A program made the translations under genes and the position numbers. Under the pieces are notes generated by a model. It had not been told where the DNA came from. It saw only the letters and a program-made list of their open reading frames with translations, and made no database searches. Below are positions 1 through 7,008 of a stretch of DNA of 23,875 nt, in pieces. How positions within the stretch are numbered: the stretch's first letter is position 1; the number at the start of each line of letters is the position of its first letter. The stretch is taken from the NCBI GenBank assembly GCA_021793055.1, contig JAJYTL010000010.1:1-23875 (forward strand), written 5' to 3'. This DNA is from Pseudomonadota bacterium (GTDB lineage: Bacteria; Pseudomonadota; Alphaproteobacteria; Ferrovibrionales; Ferrovibrionaceae).

Positions 1-83
1 AAGCCGAAAATCACCGTGAATTTCAGGCGCCAGGCCACCAAACGCCGTTCGCCCGACAGATGCAGCGGCAAAAATTGCGCTGT
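1..83 (-). other. Open reading frame fragment downstream of the TIR gene
   Basis: On the minus strand the codons directly after the TGA of the TIR gene stay open in the same frame for 27 codons to the window edge. About 20 of those 27 codons end in G or C, which resembles the real genes here; the frame that starts two bases later (after a shift) has only 12 of 28. The stretch may be the start of a second protein or the continuation of a protein interrupted by the TGA. No domain can be named from 27 residues. Confidence 0.35.
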
Positions 84-533
84 TCAGAGGTTCCCTAAAT
101 CGGCGATTGATGCCGCCGTCGCCTCGTCCGCTGGATCCGCGGCGATGCGAAGAATATTCCAACCTGGCAGATGGGTAAGCCCAAGATGCGGGCCGAGGAC
201 ACGGGGCATATCGGCATAGTCAAGGCCGCCTGCCGCCACGGGCACTGCGAAGAATCCATCGCCTCGCAGATGGCGGGCGACGATCGCCGGCGCCTCGATG
301 TCACGAATGACCGGCGAATGCTCCACCTCCGGCGTCGCGAACATGATCGCACTCGCCGTTCCAGGATCGGCGAGCACCCGACGCAACGCTTCTTCTGTCG
401 GGGTTGTGGCCAAATCGGCAATGTCTTGCCAAGTCGGGATACCGCGATCGCGCAATACGGCAATCAGCAGACCGGCTTCGGCGGCTCTTGCCCGACGATA
501 GCTGAGAAAGCAGAGGCCAGTTGGGTCCGTCAA
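84..533 (-). CDS. TIR-like domain protein, probable CBASS effector (sensor domain not seen)
   Basis: 149 residues, almost all one TIR-like fold. Residues 8-13 read CFLSYR, the typical first strand of TIR domains; GIPTWQD (31-37) is the next strand and loop; PTEEALRRVL (45-54) and the acidic E80 in VIRDIEAPAI hold candidate catalytic glutamates (E47/E48 or E80, not resolved by eye). SAIMFATPEV (61-70) is the central strand. This pattern resembles the N-terminal half of TIR-SAVED CBASS effectors, which cleave NAD+ when a cyclic nucleotide binds. No SAVED, STING or membrane segment is present before the stop. It starts with TTG overlapping the TGA of the AAA+ gene (TTGA), so it is coupled to the CBASS operon. 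Whether it is a complete small protein or a truncated TIR-sensor fusion cannot be settled here. Confidence 0.72.
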   Translation of the reverse strand: MTDPTGLCFLSYRRARAAEAGLLIAVLRDRGIPTWQDIADLATTPTEEALRRVLADPGTASAIMFATPEVEHSPVIRDIEAPAIVARHLRGDGFFAVPVAAGGLDYADMPRVLGPHLGLTHLPGWNILRIAADPADEATAASIADLGNL

Positions 534-1462
534 GTTGGCGCCTCATCTCGGAAGGCCGGAGTCGGCGCAAGCTCTACAGCGATTTCGAGCGCACGCTCAA
601 AGCGCAAGGGCTGATTGGGATAAGCATCGAGAATGAGGTTCGGCACGAGGCGTTGTGTTAGATCGGAAAAAGTAAATCCGAGCCGATTCTTCCCTTCGCC
701 GGTGACTGCGACGAGCTTCGCGATCTGCGCCGCGCTGAAGCCGGCATCGATGAGGGCGGCGTCGAGAATGTGTCGGCGGTGCTGTTCCGTCGGCCGTTCG
801 AACAAAATAATGTCAGCCGCTCTTCGGCGCACGGCGGGATCAATTGCGGTGAGTCGGTTCGTACACATGATCACGGCCGCCGGTAGCTGGCGAACGGCGA
901 AATCATTGATGCCGCGGATCAACGCGTTGACTCCGGCGCGGTCTTCATGGTGCATCTGCGTCGCTTCGCGCGACTGTGCCAGTGCATCAGCTTCGTCAAT
1001 GAGCAGGATGCAGCCGGCGCGCGCCTTTCCCTGCCTGCTTTTCGCCCTCGCGGCCTGATCGCCAACCTGAGTAAACGCGCTGCCGAGTAGGGTCGTCGTC
1101 TGACCTTGAAGACCCGTACCGCGTGACGCGAGGCTGAGCCGGAACAGCGTAACGCCGATCTTCTCGGCGCGGGCAACGGCATCACCGATGGTTTCGGCCA
1201 GCGCCGTCTTTCCGACTCCGACATCGCCGGCGAGAATGAATAGCGGTGGCCGGTTCCGAAAATGATCGATGGCAGCGAGCCGCCTTTGGTGATGTCGTTC
1301 GCTCCAAGCTTCGATGGCTTGCGGATCAAGGATGAGGCGCAAACCTTTCTCGAGGCGCTCCCGATGCGACTCGATGCCGATTAGACCGGCTAGACGACGC
1401 TGCGCGTCCGGATCAGGAAATTCCTGACTAGGCTCAAAAATTTCGGGAGTAGCATCGTTCAT
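530..1462 (-). CDS. cap6: TRIP13/Pch2-like AAA+ ATPase of type III CBASS (Cap6)
   Basis: 310 residues, one AAA+ module. Walker A is GDVGVGKT (79-86), Walker B ILLIDEAD (152-159), sensor 1 is N202 in MCTNRL, and the arginine pair R212/R213 in AVRRRA fits an arginine finger. In type III CBASS the TRIP13 homologue remodels and disassembles the HORMA-CD-NTase complex and so limits signalling. The role is supported by position: it lies directly after the HORMA gene, with its ATG overlapping the HORMA stop (ATGA, 1459-1462), and overlaps the TIR start by 4 bp. The length agrees with the small single-AAA bacterial TRIP13 proteins. A generic AAA+ would be the alternative, but the gene order argues strongly for Cap6. 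Confidence 0.86.
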   Translation of the reverse strand: MNDATPEIFEPSQEFPDPDAQRRLAGLIGIESHRERLEKGLRLILDPQAIEAWSERHHQRRLAAIDHFRNRPPLFILAGDVGVGKTALAETIGDAVARAEKIGVTLFRLSLASRGTGLQGQTTTLLGSAFTQVGDQAARAKSRQGKARAGCILLIDEADALAQSREATQMHHEDRAGVNALIRGINDFAVRQLPAAVIMCTNRLTAIDPAVRRRAADIILFERPTEQHRRHILDAALIDAGFSAAQIAKLVAVTGEGKNRLGFTFSDLTQRLVPNLILDAYPNQPLRFERALEIAVELAPTPAFRDEAPT

Positions 1463-1968
1463 CTTGGCCGAAACACGTGCCGCAACACGCCCTCCCCATT
1501 AGAGGAATAAGTACGCGTCTGCTCCCAATAGCCGTCGGTCCCGGCCTGTGGCGCCGGCGCACCGAGGCGTTGGATCGGTAAAGTCGATTCGAACCGATCG
1601 CGGTCGGCCTGGGGCAGCTTCAGAAAGGATTCGTTGTATTCAAGGAAGGAGTACCACGTCGCGCCAACGAGGTTGGCTTCGGCATGGACGCGTCCCGGGC
1701 GGTCATCGCTCGTCAATGTCCCGTCTGACCACGCCACATATTTGAGCGCAAGCACCGTCACGCCGTTGCGCCGGAAACCGTATTCCACGGATTTTAAATA
1801 TCGCGCCGCGAGCAACAGCGCGGCTTCTTCGGCCAAGTCGGTGACATGCGGCTCGGGTGGCCTGCCATGATACGCACGCAGCAGATCGAGATCGGCAGCA
1901 ATCTTCGAGGCAACATATCGTGCATGGCTAATCGTGAAGGTGCGGGTCTGGGTAAGAGTCGCGCTCAT
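1459..1968 (-). CDS. cap7: Bacterial HORMA-domain protein of type III CBASS (Cap7)
   Basis: 169 residues from the ATG at 1968; an upstream GTG-type start would add 13 residues inside the CD-NTase gene and is less likely, because the ATG overlaps the CD-NTase stop codon in an ATGA. The N-terminus TRTFTISHARYVASKIAADL and the C-terminus GYWEQTRTYSSNGEGVLRHV match the layout of bacterial HORMA proteins, whose last strands form the safety belt that wraps a closure peptide. In type III CBASS the HORMA protein senses a phage or partner peptide and binds the CD-NTase to switch it on. It lies between the CD-NTase and the TRIP13 gene, exactly the expected order. Assignment rests on weak sequence likeness plus strong context. 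Confidence 0.83.
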   Translation of the reverse strand: MSATLTQTRTFTISHARYVASKIAADLDLLRAYHGRPPEPHVTDLAEEAALLLAARYLKSVEYGFRRNGVTVLALKYVAWSDGTLTSDDRPGRVHAEANLVGATWYSFLEYNESFLKLPQADRDRFESTLPIQRLGAPAPQAGTDGYWEQTRTYSSNGEGVLRHVFRPR

Positions 1969-2942
1969 GACACTGCCCGGAAAGTGGAACCAAGAATTGT
2001 TTGCCATTGAGCGACAGCGTCACCCTTGGTCGTTGCCCGGCGAGCGAACGCGATCGCATCGGCCGCATCCTCGGCAGCTTCGACGATAATTCGGCGATCA
2101 GCCTCGGTGTACTCGCTCGCCACGTTGTTATCGGGATTGACGGGATCGTAGACCTGAATGGCTGCGGTGCCGGTCTTCACGTTGCTTGCCGGGTAATGGT
2201 CTGTAAAGATGATCCGCTCTTTCAGGCCTGTGCGTCGAACGTATGCAAAGAACTCGAAAAGCGCCTCCGCGTAGTCGTTCCCATCGAAGCCGTTGTCGAA
2301 AAGATGTGCGAGCAACAGCTCGGTCATGAACGATTTGAACTTGAAGCCGTCTCGTTCCGCAACTTGAACGCGCTTCCACCACTTCACCAGCCTGACCATC
2401 TGCCTATAGTGCGTCTGGTGTGCGGTCTTGCGCTTTCGCGTGAAGGCCAGATGCAAGGGAATACTGGTCAGTACACGGTCGCCGGTATCCTTGGTGATCA
2501 GATAGCCCCGGTCGTCGGCAGCGCCTTCGTAGAGGACCGGAACGACGTCGACATCGAGACCGCTGCCGCGGAACTGCACCTGCACGCAATGATGCTGCGG
2601 GACAAACTGATCGGCAGCCATTAGGTCGCCATAGGCCTCACGGAGTCGCTCGGCGAGCCAGTCAATCAGTTTCGTCTCGGAGTCAGGTGCCTTGCCCGCC
2701 TTTACGTAGACTGCGACATCCATGTCATTGATGGTCTTGAGCGCGGTGCCTTTGGCGACGCTGCCGGATTGCAACATCTTCACGAGATCGAAGCTCGGAT
2801 GAGCAGCGATATAGGTTTCGAGTTTGGCGCGCAGCCGACCAACCTGTTCACGGTGCGCTTTCACGTCCTCGCGCCGGAGGTTTACGCGGTCGTCGGCGAA
2901 CGCCACGATGTCGGCGTGCGATATCTTGCTATCGAGCGTCAC
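1965..2942 (-). CDS. CD-NTase (cGAS/DncV-like nucleotidyltransferase), CBASS signal synthase
   Basis: 325 residues. The polymerase-beta-type nucleotidyltransferase core is clear: the GS motif GSVAKGT (60-66), two metal-binding aspartates in INDMDV (D73, D75) and the third carboxylate in GLDVDVVP (D130/D132). The C-terminal half is helical, ending around residue 325, as in OAS-like CD-NTases. The enzyme would make a cyclic di- or trinucleotide from NTPs after phage infection; the exact product cannot be read from sequence. With HORMA and TRIP13 downstream it belongs to type III CBASS, whose members are mostly from clades C and D. The start is a GTG at 2942 that overlaps the stop of a small upstream reading frame (GTGA); no strong Shine-Dalgarno is visible, so a nearby start remains possible. 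Confidence 0.9.
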   Translation of the reverse strand: MTLDSKISHADIVAFADDRVNLRREDVKAHREQVGRLRAKLETYIAAHPSFDLVKMLQSGSVAKGTALKTINDMDVAVYVKAGKAPDSETKLIDWLAERLREAYGDLMAADQFVPQHHCVQVQFRGSGLDVDVVPVLYEGAADDRGYLITKDTGDRVLTSIPLHLAFTRKRKTAHQTHYRQMVRLVKWWKRVQVAERDGFKFKSFMTELLLAHLFDNGFDGNDYAEALFEFFAYVRRTGLKERIIFTDHYPASNVKTGTAAIQVYDPVNPDNNVASEYTEADRRIIVEAAEDAADAIAFARRATTKGDAVAQWQTILGSTFRAVS

Positions 2943-3265
2943 GGCTTGATCGAGTCGCTCGCGGATCCGGCGAAATGCCGGACCGTGCTGGCGTCCATCA
3001 GTTGGTTGTGACGGGGCATCGCGTGCACGCTGCGGTGGGACGCGGCGGTTAGCCAGCGCTCACCCCGCCAAGCGGAAGCGTACGCGAGATCGGGGTCCTC
3101 ATCGAACAGGTTCGCCACGTTCTTGGCCTCTAAGCGACTCTCCAGCCGAGGTTGCGCGACCCGGCATCGGCCGATTTCGGACGACGACACCGAGATGGGA
3201 TGCGAAGCGCCGGCGTTCAAGGGGGAATGTTCGAAATTCGACCGCCGTAGAACTGGAATTGACAA
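2939..3265 (-). CDS. Possible small leader protein of the CBASS operon, unrecognised
   Basis: Up to 108 codons from a TTG, with its TGA overlapping the GTG start of the CD-NTase (GTGA). The last 70 codons or so mostly end in G or C, like real genes here, while the first third looks less convincing and runs into the -35 box of the opposing promoter. A shorter version from an internal GTG or ATG is more likely if it is coding at all. No motif was recognised. It could be a short coupled protein, a degraded gene or chance; existence is uncertain. Confidence 0.25.
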   Translation of the reverse strand: MSIPVLRRSNFEHSPLNAGASHPISVSSSEIGRCRVAQPRLESRLEAKNVANLFDEDPDLAYASAWRGERWLTAASHRSVHAMPRHNQLMDASTVRHFAGSASDSIKP

Positions 3266-3287
3266 AGAGCGTTCGATATATTATCAA
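3259..3287 (+). promoter_or_regulatory. Predicted sigma-70-type promoter of the XRE-ImmA / PIN / qat operon
   Basis: TTGACA (3259-3264) is a perfect -35 box, followed after 17 bp by TATCAA (3282-3287), an acceptable -10 box, in an AT-rich patch that stands out from the surroundings. It lies 69 bp before the ATG at 3356 and is the only good promoter seen ahead of the six-gene plus-strand operon. Confidence 0.6.
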
Positions 3288-3301
3288 CGAAATACGTCGG
3301 A

Positions 3302-3332
3302 GACTGGCCGGGGGGAGATCTCCTCGCCAGTC
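3302..3332. repeat. Inverted repeat between promoter and start of the XRE-ImmA gene (candidate operator)
   Basis: GACTGGC (3302-3308) and GCCAGTC (3326-3332) are perfect 7-bp arms. Between them lies the 10-bp palindrome GGAGATCTCC (3314-3323), slightly off centre. The element sits about 15 bp downstream of the predicted -10 box, where a repressor would block transcription. The adjacent gene encodes an XRE-type DNA-binding protein, so autoregulation is a reasonable inference. It could also form a 5'-UTR hairpin. Confidence 0.5.
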
Positions 3333-3341
3333 ACGACCCAT

Positions 3342-3348
3342 GAGGAGG
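3342..3348 (+). promoter_or_regulatory. Ribosome binding site fixing the XRE-ImmA start
   Basis: GAGGAGG lies 7 bases before the ATG at 3356, a near-perfect Shine-Dalgarno at ideal spacing. It is one of the two strongest in the window, and it settles this start. Confidence 0.8.
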
Positions 3349-3355
3349 CCTGGTC

Positions 3356-4618
3356 ATGCCGATCACCCAGCAGGAACTCGGACGGCGCCTGAAGACCGCC
3401 CGCGAAGCCATCGGGTTGACCCAGGATGATGTCGCCGCGCGTCTGGATTTGTCGCGCTCCGCCGTCGCTCAGATGGAGCTGGGTAACCGCGCGGTGAGCA
3501 GCCTGGAGCTTGACCGCCTCGCTCATCTCTACGGGCGCGATATCCGTGAGCTTCTCTCGGACCAGTTCCGCGACGAGGATGCCCTGGTGGCGCTGTTTCG
3601 GGCCGACGCGGCTCTCGCGAGCCATGCCGAAACGGCCGACACTCTCCGCAATTGCATGAATTTGGGCCGCGAGTTGACCAACCTGGAGCGGTTGGTCGGG
3701 CTCGATCGCGACACCACGGCGGCCGTTCGCTACAGCCTGTCTGCACCGAGGTCGAAATGGGACGCAATTAGGCAGGGTGCCGGCGTCGCCGATCACGAAC
3801 GCCGGCGTCTCGGCATCGGCGATGCCCCTGTCCCCAACATCATCGAGATCCTCGAAGCGCAGGGCGTGCGCACGGCGCTGGTCGGCCTGCCGGAAGATGT
3901 CTCCGGCCTGACGCTGATCGATCGTGATGTCGGCCCCTTCGTCGCCGTTAACGAGCGCGAGCATATCCTGCGGCGAAATTTCTCCTTCGCCCACGAATAT
4001 GCCCATGTTCTGCTCGATCGTGATGCGCAGGGGATGATCAGTCGTGACAGCCACCATAACGATCTTGCCGAGGTCCGTGCCAACTCCTTCGCGGCCAATC
4101 TGCTCATGCCCGAGACCGGCGTCCGCCAGTTTCTCGCCACGCTTGGCAAAGGCAGCGACAGTCGTCTTTTCGCGGAGGCGCCAACCGAGACGGGCGCCAT
4201 CTCGATCGAAGCTCGGGGCAATGCCGCCGCACTCGACGTCCAGCTCCACGACGTCGTATTGCTAGCCCATCAGTTTGGCGTCAGCCGCAGCGTTGCGCTC
4301 TATCGCTTGCGCAATCTCAAGATCATCGGCGAACGCGATTTTCAAACCCTGGCGGCGCAGGATCAGGCTGGAAAGGGCCGCGAACTCGCCCGCCTGCTTG
4401 ACCTTCCGGAGCCGGATCATCAGGCAGCACGCCAGCTCTTTCGCCATCGCTTTCTCAGCTTGGCGTTGGAGGCCTATCGCCGCGAGGCCATCACCCGCTC
4501 GAAATTTGCCGAGCTGGCCGCGACCGTCCTCGATGCGGCCGAGGCTGAAAGGCTCCTTGACGACTTCACTGCCGACGACCCGCATGGACCCGCGGATTTG
4601 CTGCTGCCGGCCGGTTGA
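3356..4618 (+). CDS. XRE-family HTH fused to ImmA/IrrE-type metallopeptidase
   Basis: 420 residues. Residues 5-62 form an XRE helix-turn-helix (QELGRRLKTAREAIGLTQDD, SRSAVAQMELGNRAVSSLEL). The middle is an M78/ImmA-IrrE peptidase: HEYAH at 213-217 is the HExxH zinc motif, and E239 in EVRANSFAANLLMP is the third ligand. A second helix-turn-helix-like segment follows (LAHQFGVSRSVALYRLRNL), usual in this family, then about 110 helical residues of unknown role. ImmA/IrrE proteins cut HTH repressors when DNA damage or infection is sensed; in some CBASS operons the separate pair CapH (HTH) and CapP (peptidase) does this. Here both are one polypeptide. The PIN gene starts 12 bp after the stop, then qatA. 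Likely role: switch or antitoxin-like regulator of the PIN-Qat operon (inference). Confidence 0.88.
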   Translation: MPITQQELGRRLKTAREAIGLTQDDVAARLDLSRSAVAQMELGNRAVSSLELDRLAHLYGRDIRELLSDQFRDEDALVALFRADAALASHAETADTLRNCMNLGRELTNLERLVGLDRDTTAAVRYSLSAPRSKWDAIRQGAGVADHERRRLGIGDAPVPNIIEILEAQGVRTALVGLPEDVSGLTLIDRDVGPFVAVNEREHILRRNFSFAHEYAHVLLDRDAQGMISRDSHHNDLAEVRANSFAANLLMPETGVRQFLATLGKGSDSRLFAEAPTETGAISIEARGNAAALDVQLHDVVLLAHQFGVSRSVALYRLRNLKIIGERDFQTLAAQDQAGKGRELARLLDLPEPDHQAARQLFRHRFLSLALEAYRREAITRSKFAELAATVLDAAEAERLLDDFTADDPHGPADLLLPAG

Positions 4619-4630
4619 TGGAGTCCGCTC

Positions 4631-5128
4631 GTGCCAATTCGGATCGTCGTCACCGACGCCAATATCCTGATCAATCTTATCCATGCACAGGCATTGGAAC
4701 TGCTGGGGGGTTTGGACGGCTATGAATTCGTCATCGTCGATCAGGTCGAGGCGGAAATCACTAGACCTGAGCAAGTAGCCGCGCTGAGGCACGCGATCGA
4801 CGTGGCTTGGCTGCACCGCGAGGCGGTGAACACGATCGAAGGGCTGTCGATTTTCGCCGATCTCGCGCGAATCATGGGACGCGGCGAGGCCGCCTGCCTG
4901 GCGTTAGCCGAGACCCGGCGTTGGTACGTCGCGTCAGATGAAAAGAGAGTGTTCCGCCGCGAGGCGCTCGCCCGTCTCGGACAAGGGCGGATTCTGACGA
5001 CAGCCGGACTGATCGTGTTGGCTATTCGGGCAAACCAGCTCACGATCGACCAAGCTGACGCGATCAAACTCGTGCTGGAAACCAAGCGCTTCCGCATGGC
5101 CTTCGCGTCCTTTCGCGACATCATCTGA
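4631..5128 (+). CDS. PIN-like domain protein (putative nuclease, toxin-like)
   Basis: 165 residues from a GTG; TGGAG (4619-4623) lies 7 bases upstream and supports it. The PIN pattern is visible: VTDANILINL with D9, VEAEIT with E40/E42, GRGEAACLALAE with E86, and YVASDEK with D103. These acidic residues would bind the metal of a PIN ribonuclease, though the fold also occurs in non-nucleolytic proteins. XRE-ImmA/IrrE proteins next to PIN-like proteins are a known pairing predicted to act as toxin-antitoxin modules. The gene is 12 bp after the XRE-peptidase gene and 11 bp before qatA, so it is most likely co-transcribed with both. Its target is unknown. Confidence 0.78.
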   Translation: MPIRIVVTDANILINLIHAQALELLGGLDGYEFVIVDQVEAEITRPEQVAALRHAIDVAWLHREAVNTIEGLSIFADLARIMGRGEAACLALAETRRWYVASDEKRVFRREALARLGQGRILTTAGLIVLAIRANQLTIDQADAIKLVLETKRFRMAFASFRDII

Positions 5129-5138
5129 ATCGATTCAG
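5125..5138. repeat. Perfect 14-bp palindrome across the PIN stop codon, abutting the qatA start
   Basis: CTGAATCGATTCAG is a perfect palindrome. It contains the TGA of the PIN gene and ends 1 base before the qatA ATG at 5140, in the place where a ribosome binding site would be expected; no Shine-Dalgarno is seen there. It could be a protein site, a short RNA hairpin (5-bp stem, UCGA loop) affecting qatA translation, or chance: one or two such palindromes are expected at random in 24 kb. Confidence 0.4.
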
Positions 5139-5139
5139 C

Positions 5140-7008
5140 ATGTGGCCTGACAACGAGACCGAGCGAGACTTCCTGAACTTCTCCGGCGTGGCGGACACGG
5201 TTGCGGAGATTATCGTCCAGGCGCGCGGCCGCCCGATCTCTATCGGTGTGTCCGGGGCCTGGGGCATCGGCAAATCGTCAATGATCAAGTTGACGCAGGT
5301 GTCCTTGGCGAAGCGCCCCCGCAAGGAAGGCGAGCGGGAATTCATCTTTGTCGAATTCAACGCGTGGCTCTATCAGGGCTACGATGATGCGCGAGCGGCG
5401 CTGATGGATGTTATCGCCACCAAGCTGGAGGCGGAGGCCAGGGCGCGCGACAAGGGCCTCGACAAGGCCAAAGCGCTGTTGAAACGGGTGAATTGGCTGC
5501 GCGCGGCGAAGCTGGTGGCCGGGTCGGCCGTGGCAATGTCGTTCGGCCTGCCGCCCACGGGGCTGATCGGCGAGATCTGGGGTCTTGGACAGCGGGCGCT
5601 CGCCAGCGGCGTCGACGGCAAGCTGCTGGATGAGGCGAAAGGCAAAGCCGGCGAGGTCGCGGAGGCTGCGGGTGGGCTTCTCAGGCCGCGGGAGGAGACC
5701 TCGCCACCTAAGGAGATCCAGGCGCTCCGGACGATCTTCGAGGAGACGCTGGACGAGTTGGGCGTGACACTGGTCGTGATGATCGACGATCTCGACCGGT
5801 GCCTGCCGGAGACCACGATTTCCACGTTGGAGGCGATTCGGTTGTTCTTGTTCCTGAAGAACACCGCCTTCGTGATCGCCGCGGACAACGAGATGATCAA
5901 GCATGCAGTGCGACGGCATTTCGAGGGTGTGCCGGACGATCTCCTCGTCACCAACTATTTCGACAAGCTGATCCAGGTCCCGATCCGCGTTCCGCCTCTC
6001 GGGACGCAGGAGGTCCGCGCCTACATGATGCTCTTGTTCGTTGAGAACAGCGATCTTGACACGGATACGCAGGAGAAGATCCGGGCGGGGGTCTGCGCAC
6101 AGCTTCGCCAGACCTGGCAGGGCAAGCGGGTGGACCGGGCGTTCGTCCAGTCCTTGCATGACCCGCTTCCCGCCGAGCTTGTCGGGAAGTTCGACACGGC
6201 GGACCGGCTCGCCCCGTTGATGACGACGGCGTCCGGAATTGCGGGAAATCCGCGGCTGATCAAGCGCTTCCTGAATGCGCTCTCCATCCGTATGACTATC
6301 TCGAACGCGCAGGGCGTGGGGGTGGACGAAGCCGTGCTGGCCAAGCTGCTGCTGTTCGAGCGGTTGGGCAATCCGAAAGCCTATGCGGAGATGATCGCGA
6401 AGGTGAGCGCCAGTGATAACGGCAAGCCCGGGTTCCTCGCCGAATGGGAGGAGCGTGCAAACGCGGGGCATGACTTGACGATGCAGGCGCCTTGGGACGA
6501 GCCCTTTGTGAAGGAATGGCTGACGCTGCCGCCGGCTCTGGCCGACTCGGACCTACGTGGTGCGCTCTATGTCAGCCGCGAGCACGCGCCCCTCATCACG
6601 CCGGAGGACCGACTCTCTTCCGAGGCGGCAGAACTGCTTACAGCGCTCTTGCAGCACCCGGAAATGGCGGCTGCCCTGAAACCCCGTTTGCAGCGTGTAC
6701 CGCGGGCTGAGACGACGGTGATGATGGACAGACTGCTCGACCGGGCGCGGCAGGAGCAGGAATGGGGAGTCCCACCGATCCTTGAGGGGTGTCTGGTTCT
6801 CGCCGGGGCCGACCCACCCCAGGGTGCGCGGTTGGCGGCGTTCCTTGGTGAGCGCCCAGCGGCGCAGATTCAGCCCAACATCGTCCCGAAGATCGGTGAC
6901 CAGATCTGGTCGAAGGGCGTGTTCGACGTGTGGGACCAGCGGCAGGTCTCCCGGCCAGTCAAAGCGGCCATCAAGAGGCAGAGAGAGAATGGGAACATCG
7001 CAGTCTAG
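5140..7008 (+). CDS. qatA: QatA, KAP-family P-loop ATPase
   Basis: 622 residues. The N-terminus is a KAP-type NTPase: Walker A GAWGIGKSS (39-47) and Walker B VVMIDDLDRC near residues 211-220. Between them, around residues 124-150, lies the hydrophobic stretch AKLVAGSAVAMSF and following residues, the insertion typical of KAP ATPases that may touch the membrane. The C-terminal half is mostly helical. QatA is the ATPase of the QatABCD anti-phage system; together with QatB, QatC and QatD it is needed for defence, and the mechanism is still poorly known. The neighbours confirm the identity: qatB, qatC and qatD follow in canonical order. The ATG at 5140 is preferred because the conserved start MWPDNETERDFLNF begins there, despite the missing ribosome binding site. 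Confidence 0.92.
   Translation: MWPDNETERDFLNFSGVADTVAEIIVQARGRPISIGVSGAWGIGKSSMIKLTQVSLAKRPRKEGEREFIFVEFNAWLYQGYDDARAALMDVIATKLEAEARARDKGLDKAKALLKRVNWLRAAKLVAGSAVAMSFGLPPTGLIGEIWGLGQRALASGVDGKLLDEAKGKAGEVAEAAGGLLRPREETSPPKEIQALRTIFEETLDELGVTLVVMIDDLDRCLPETTISTLEAIRLFLFLKNTAFVIAADNEMIKHAVRRHFEGVPDDLLVTNYFDKLIQVPIRVPPLGTQEVRAYMMLLFVENSDLDTDTQEKIRAGVCAQLRQTWQGKRVDRAFVQSLHDPLPAELVGKFDTADRLAPLMTTASGIAGNPRLIKRFLNALSIRMTISNAQGVGVDEAVLAKLLLFERLGNPKAYAEMIAKVSASDNGKPGFLAEWEERANAGHDLTMQAPWDEPFVKEWLTLPPALADSDLRGALYVSREHAPLITPEDRLSSEAAELLTALLQHPEMAAALKPRLQRVPRAETTVMMDRLLDRARQEQEWGVPPILEGCLVLAGADPPQGARLAAFLGERPAAQIQPNIVPKIGDQIWSKGVFDVWDQRQVSRPVKAAIKRQRENGNIAV

Larger units (their letters stand above)
2943..3355. 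promoter_or_regulatory. 413-bp divergent control region between CBASS and the regulator-Qat operon
   Basis: The region separates two operons that run away from each other. It holds a good plus-strand promoter (3259-3287), an inverted repeat (3302-3332) and a strong ribosome binding site (3342-3348) for the XRE-ImmA gene. The section 3272-3295 is markedly AT-rich and could also carry the minus-strand promoter of CBASS, although no convincing -35/-10 pair for that strand was found. A small minus-strand reading frame covers much of the CBASS side. Confidence 0.6.

Noticed and set aside
3284..4249. Long minus-strand open frame opposite the XRE-ImmA gene
   Set aside because: It is a shadow caused by high GC; the plus-strand gene has clear HTH and HExxH motifs and a strong ribosome binding site, and the minus frame shows none.
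5278..6471. 397-codon minus-strand frame opposite qatA
   Set aside because: Antisense shadow of the QatA coding sequence; it has no domain, no start signal and low-complexity composition.
6782..6988. Upstream extension of qatB
   Set aside because: The added 69 residues are arginine-rich and overlap qatA out of frame; the conserved QatB start lies at 6989.
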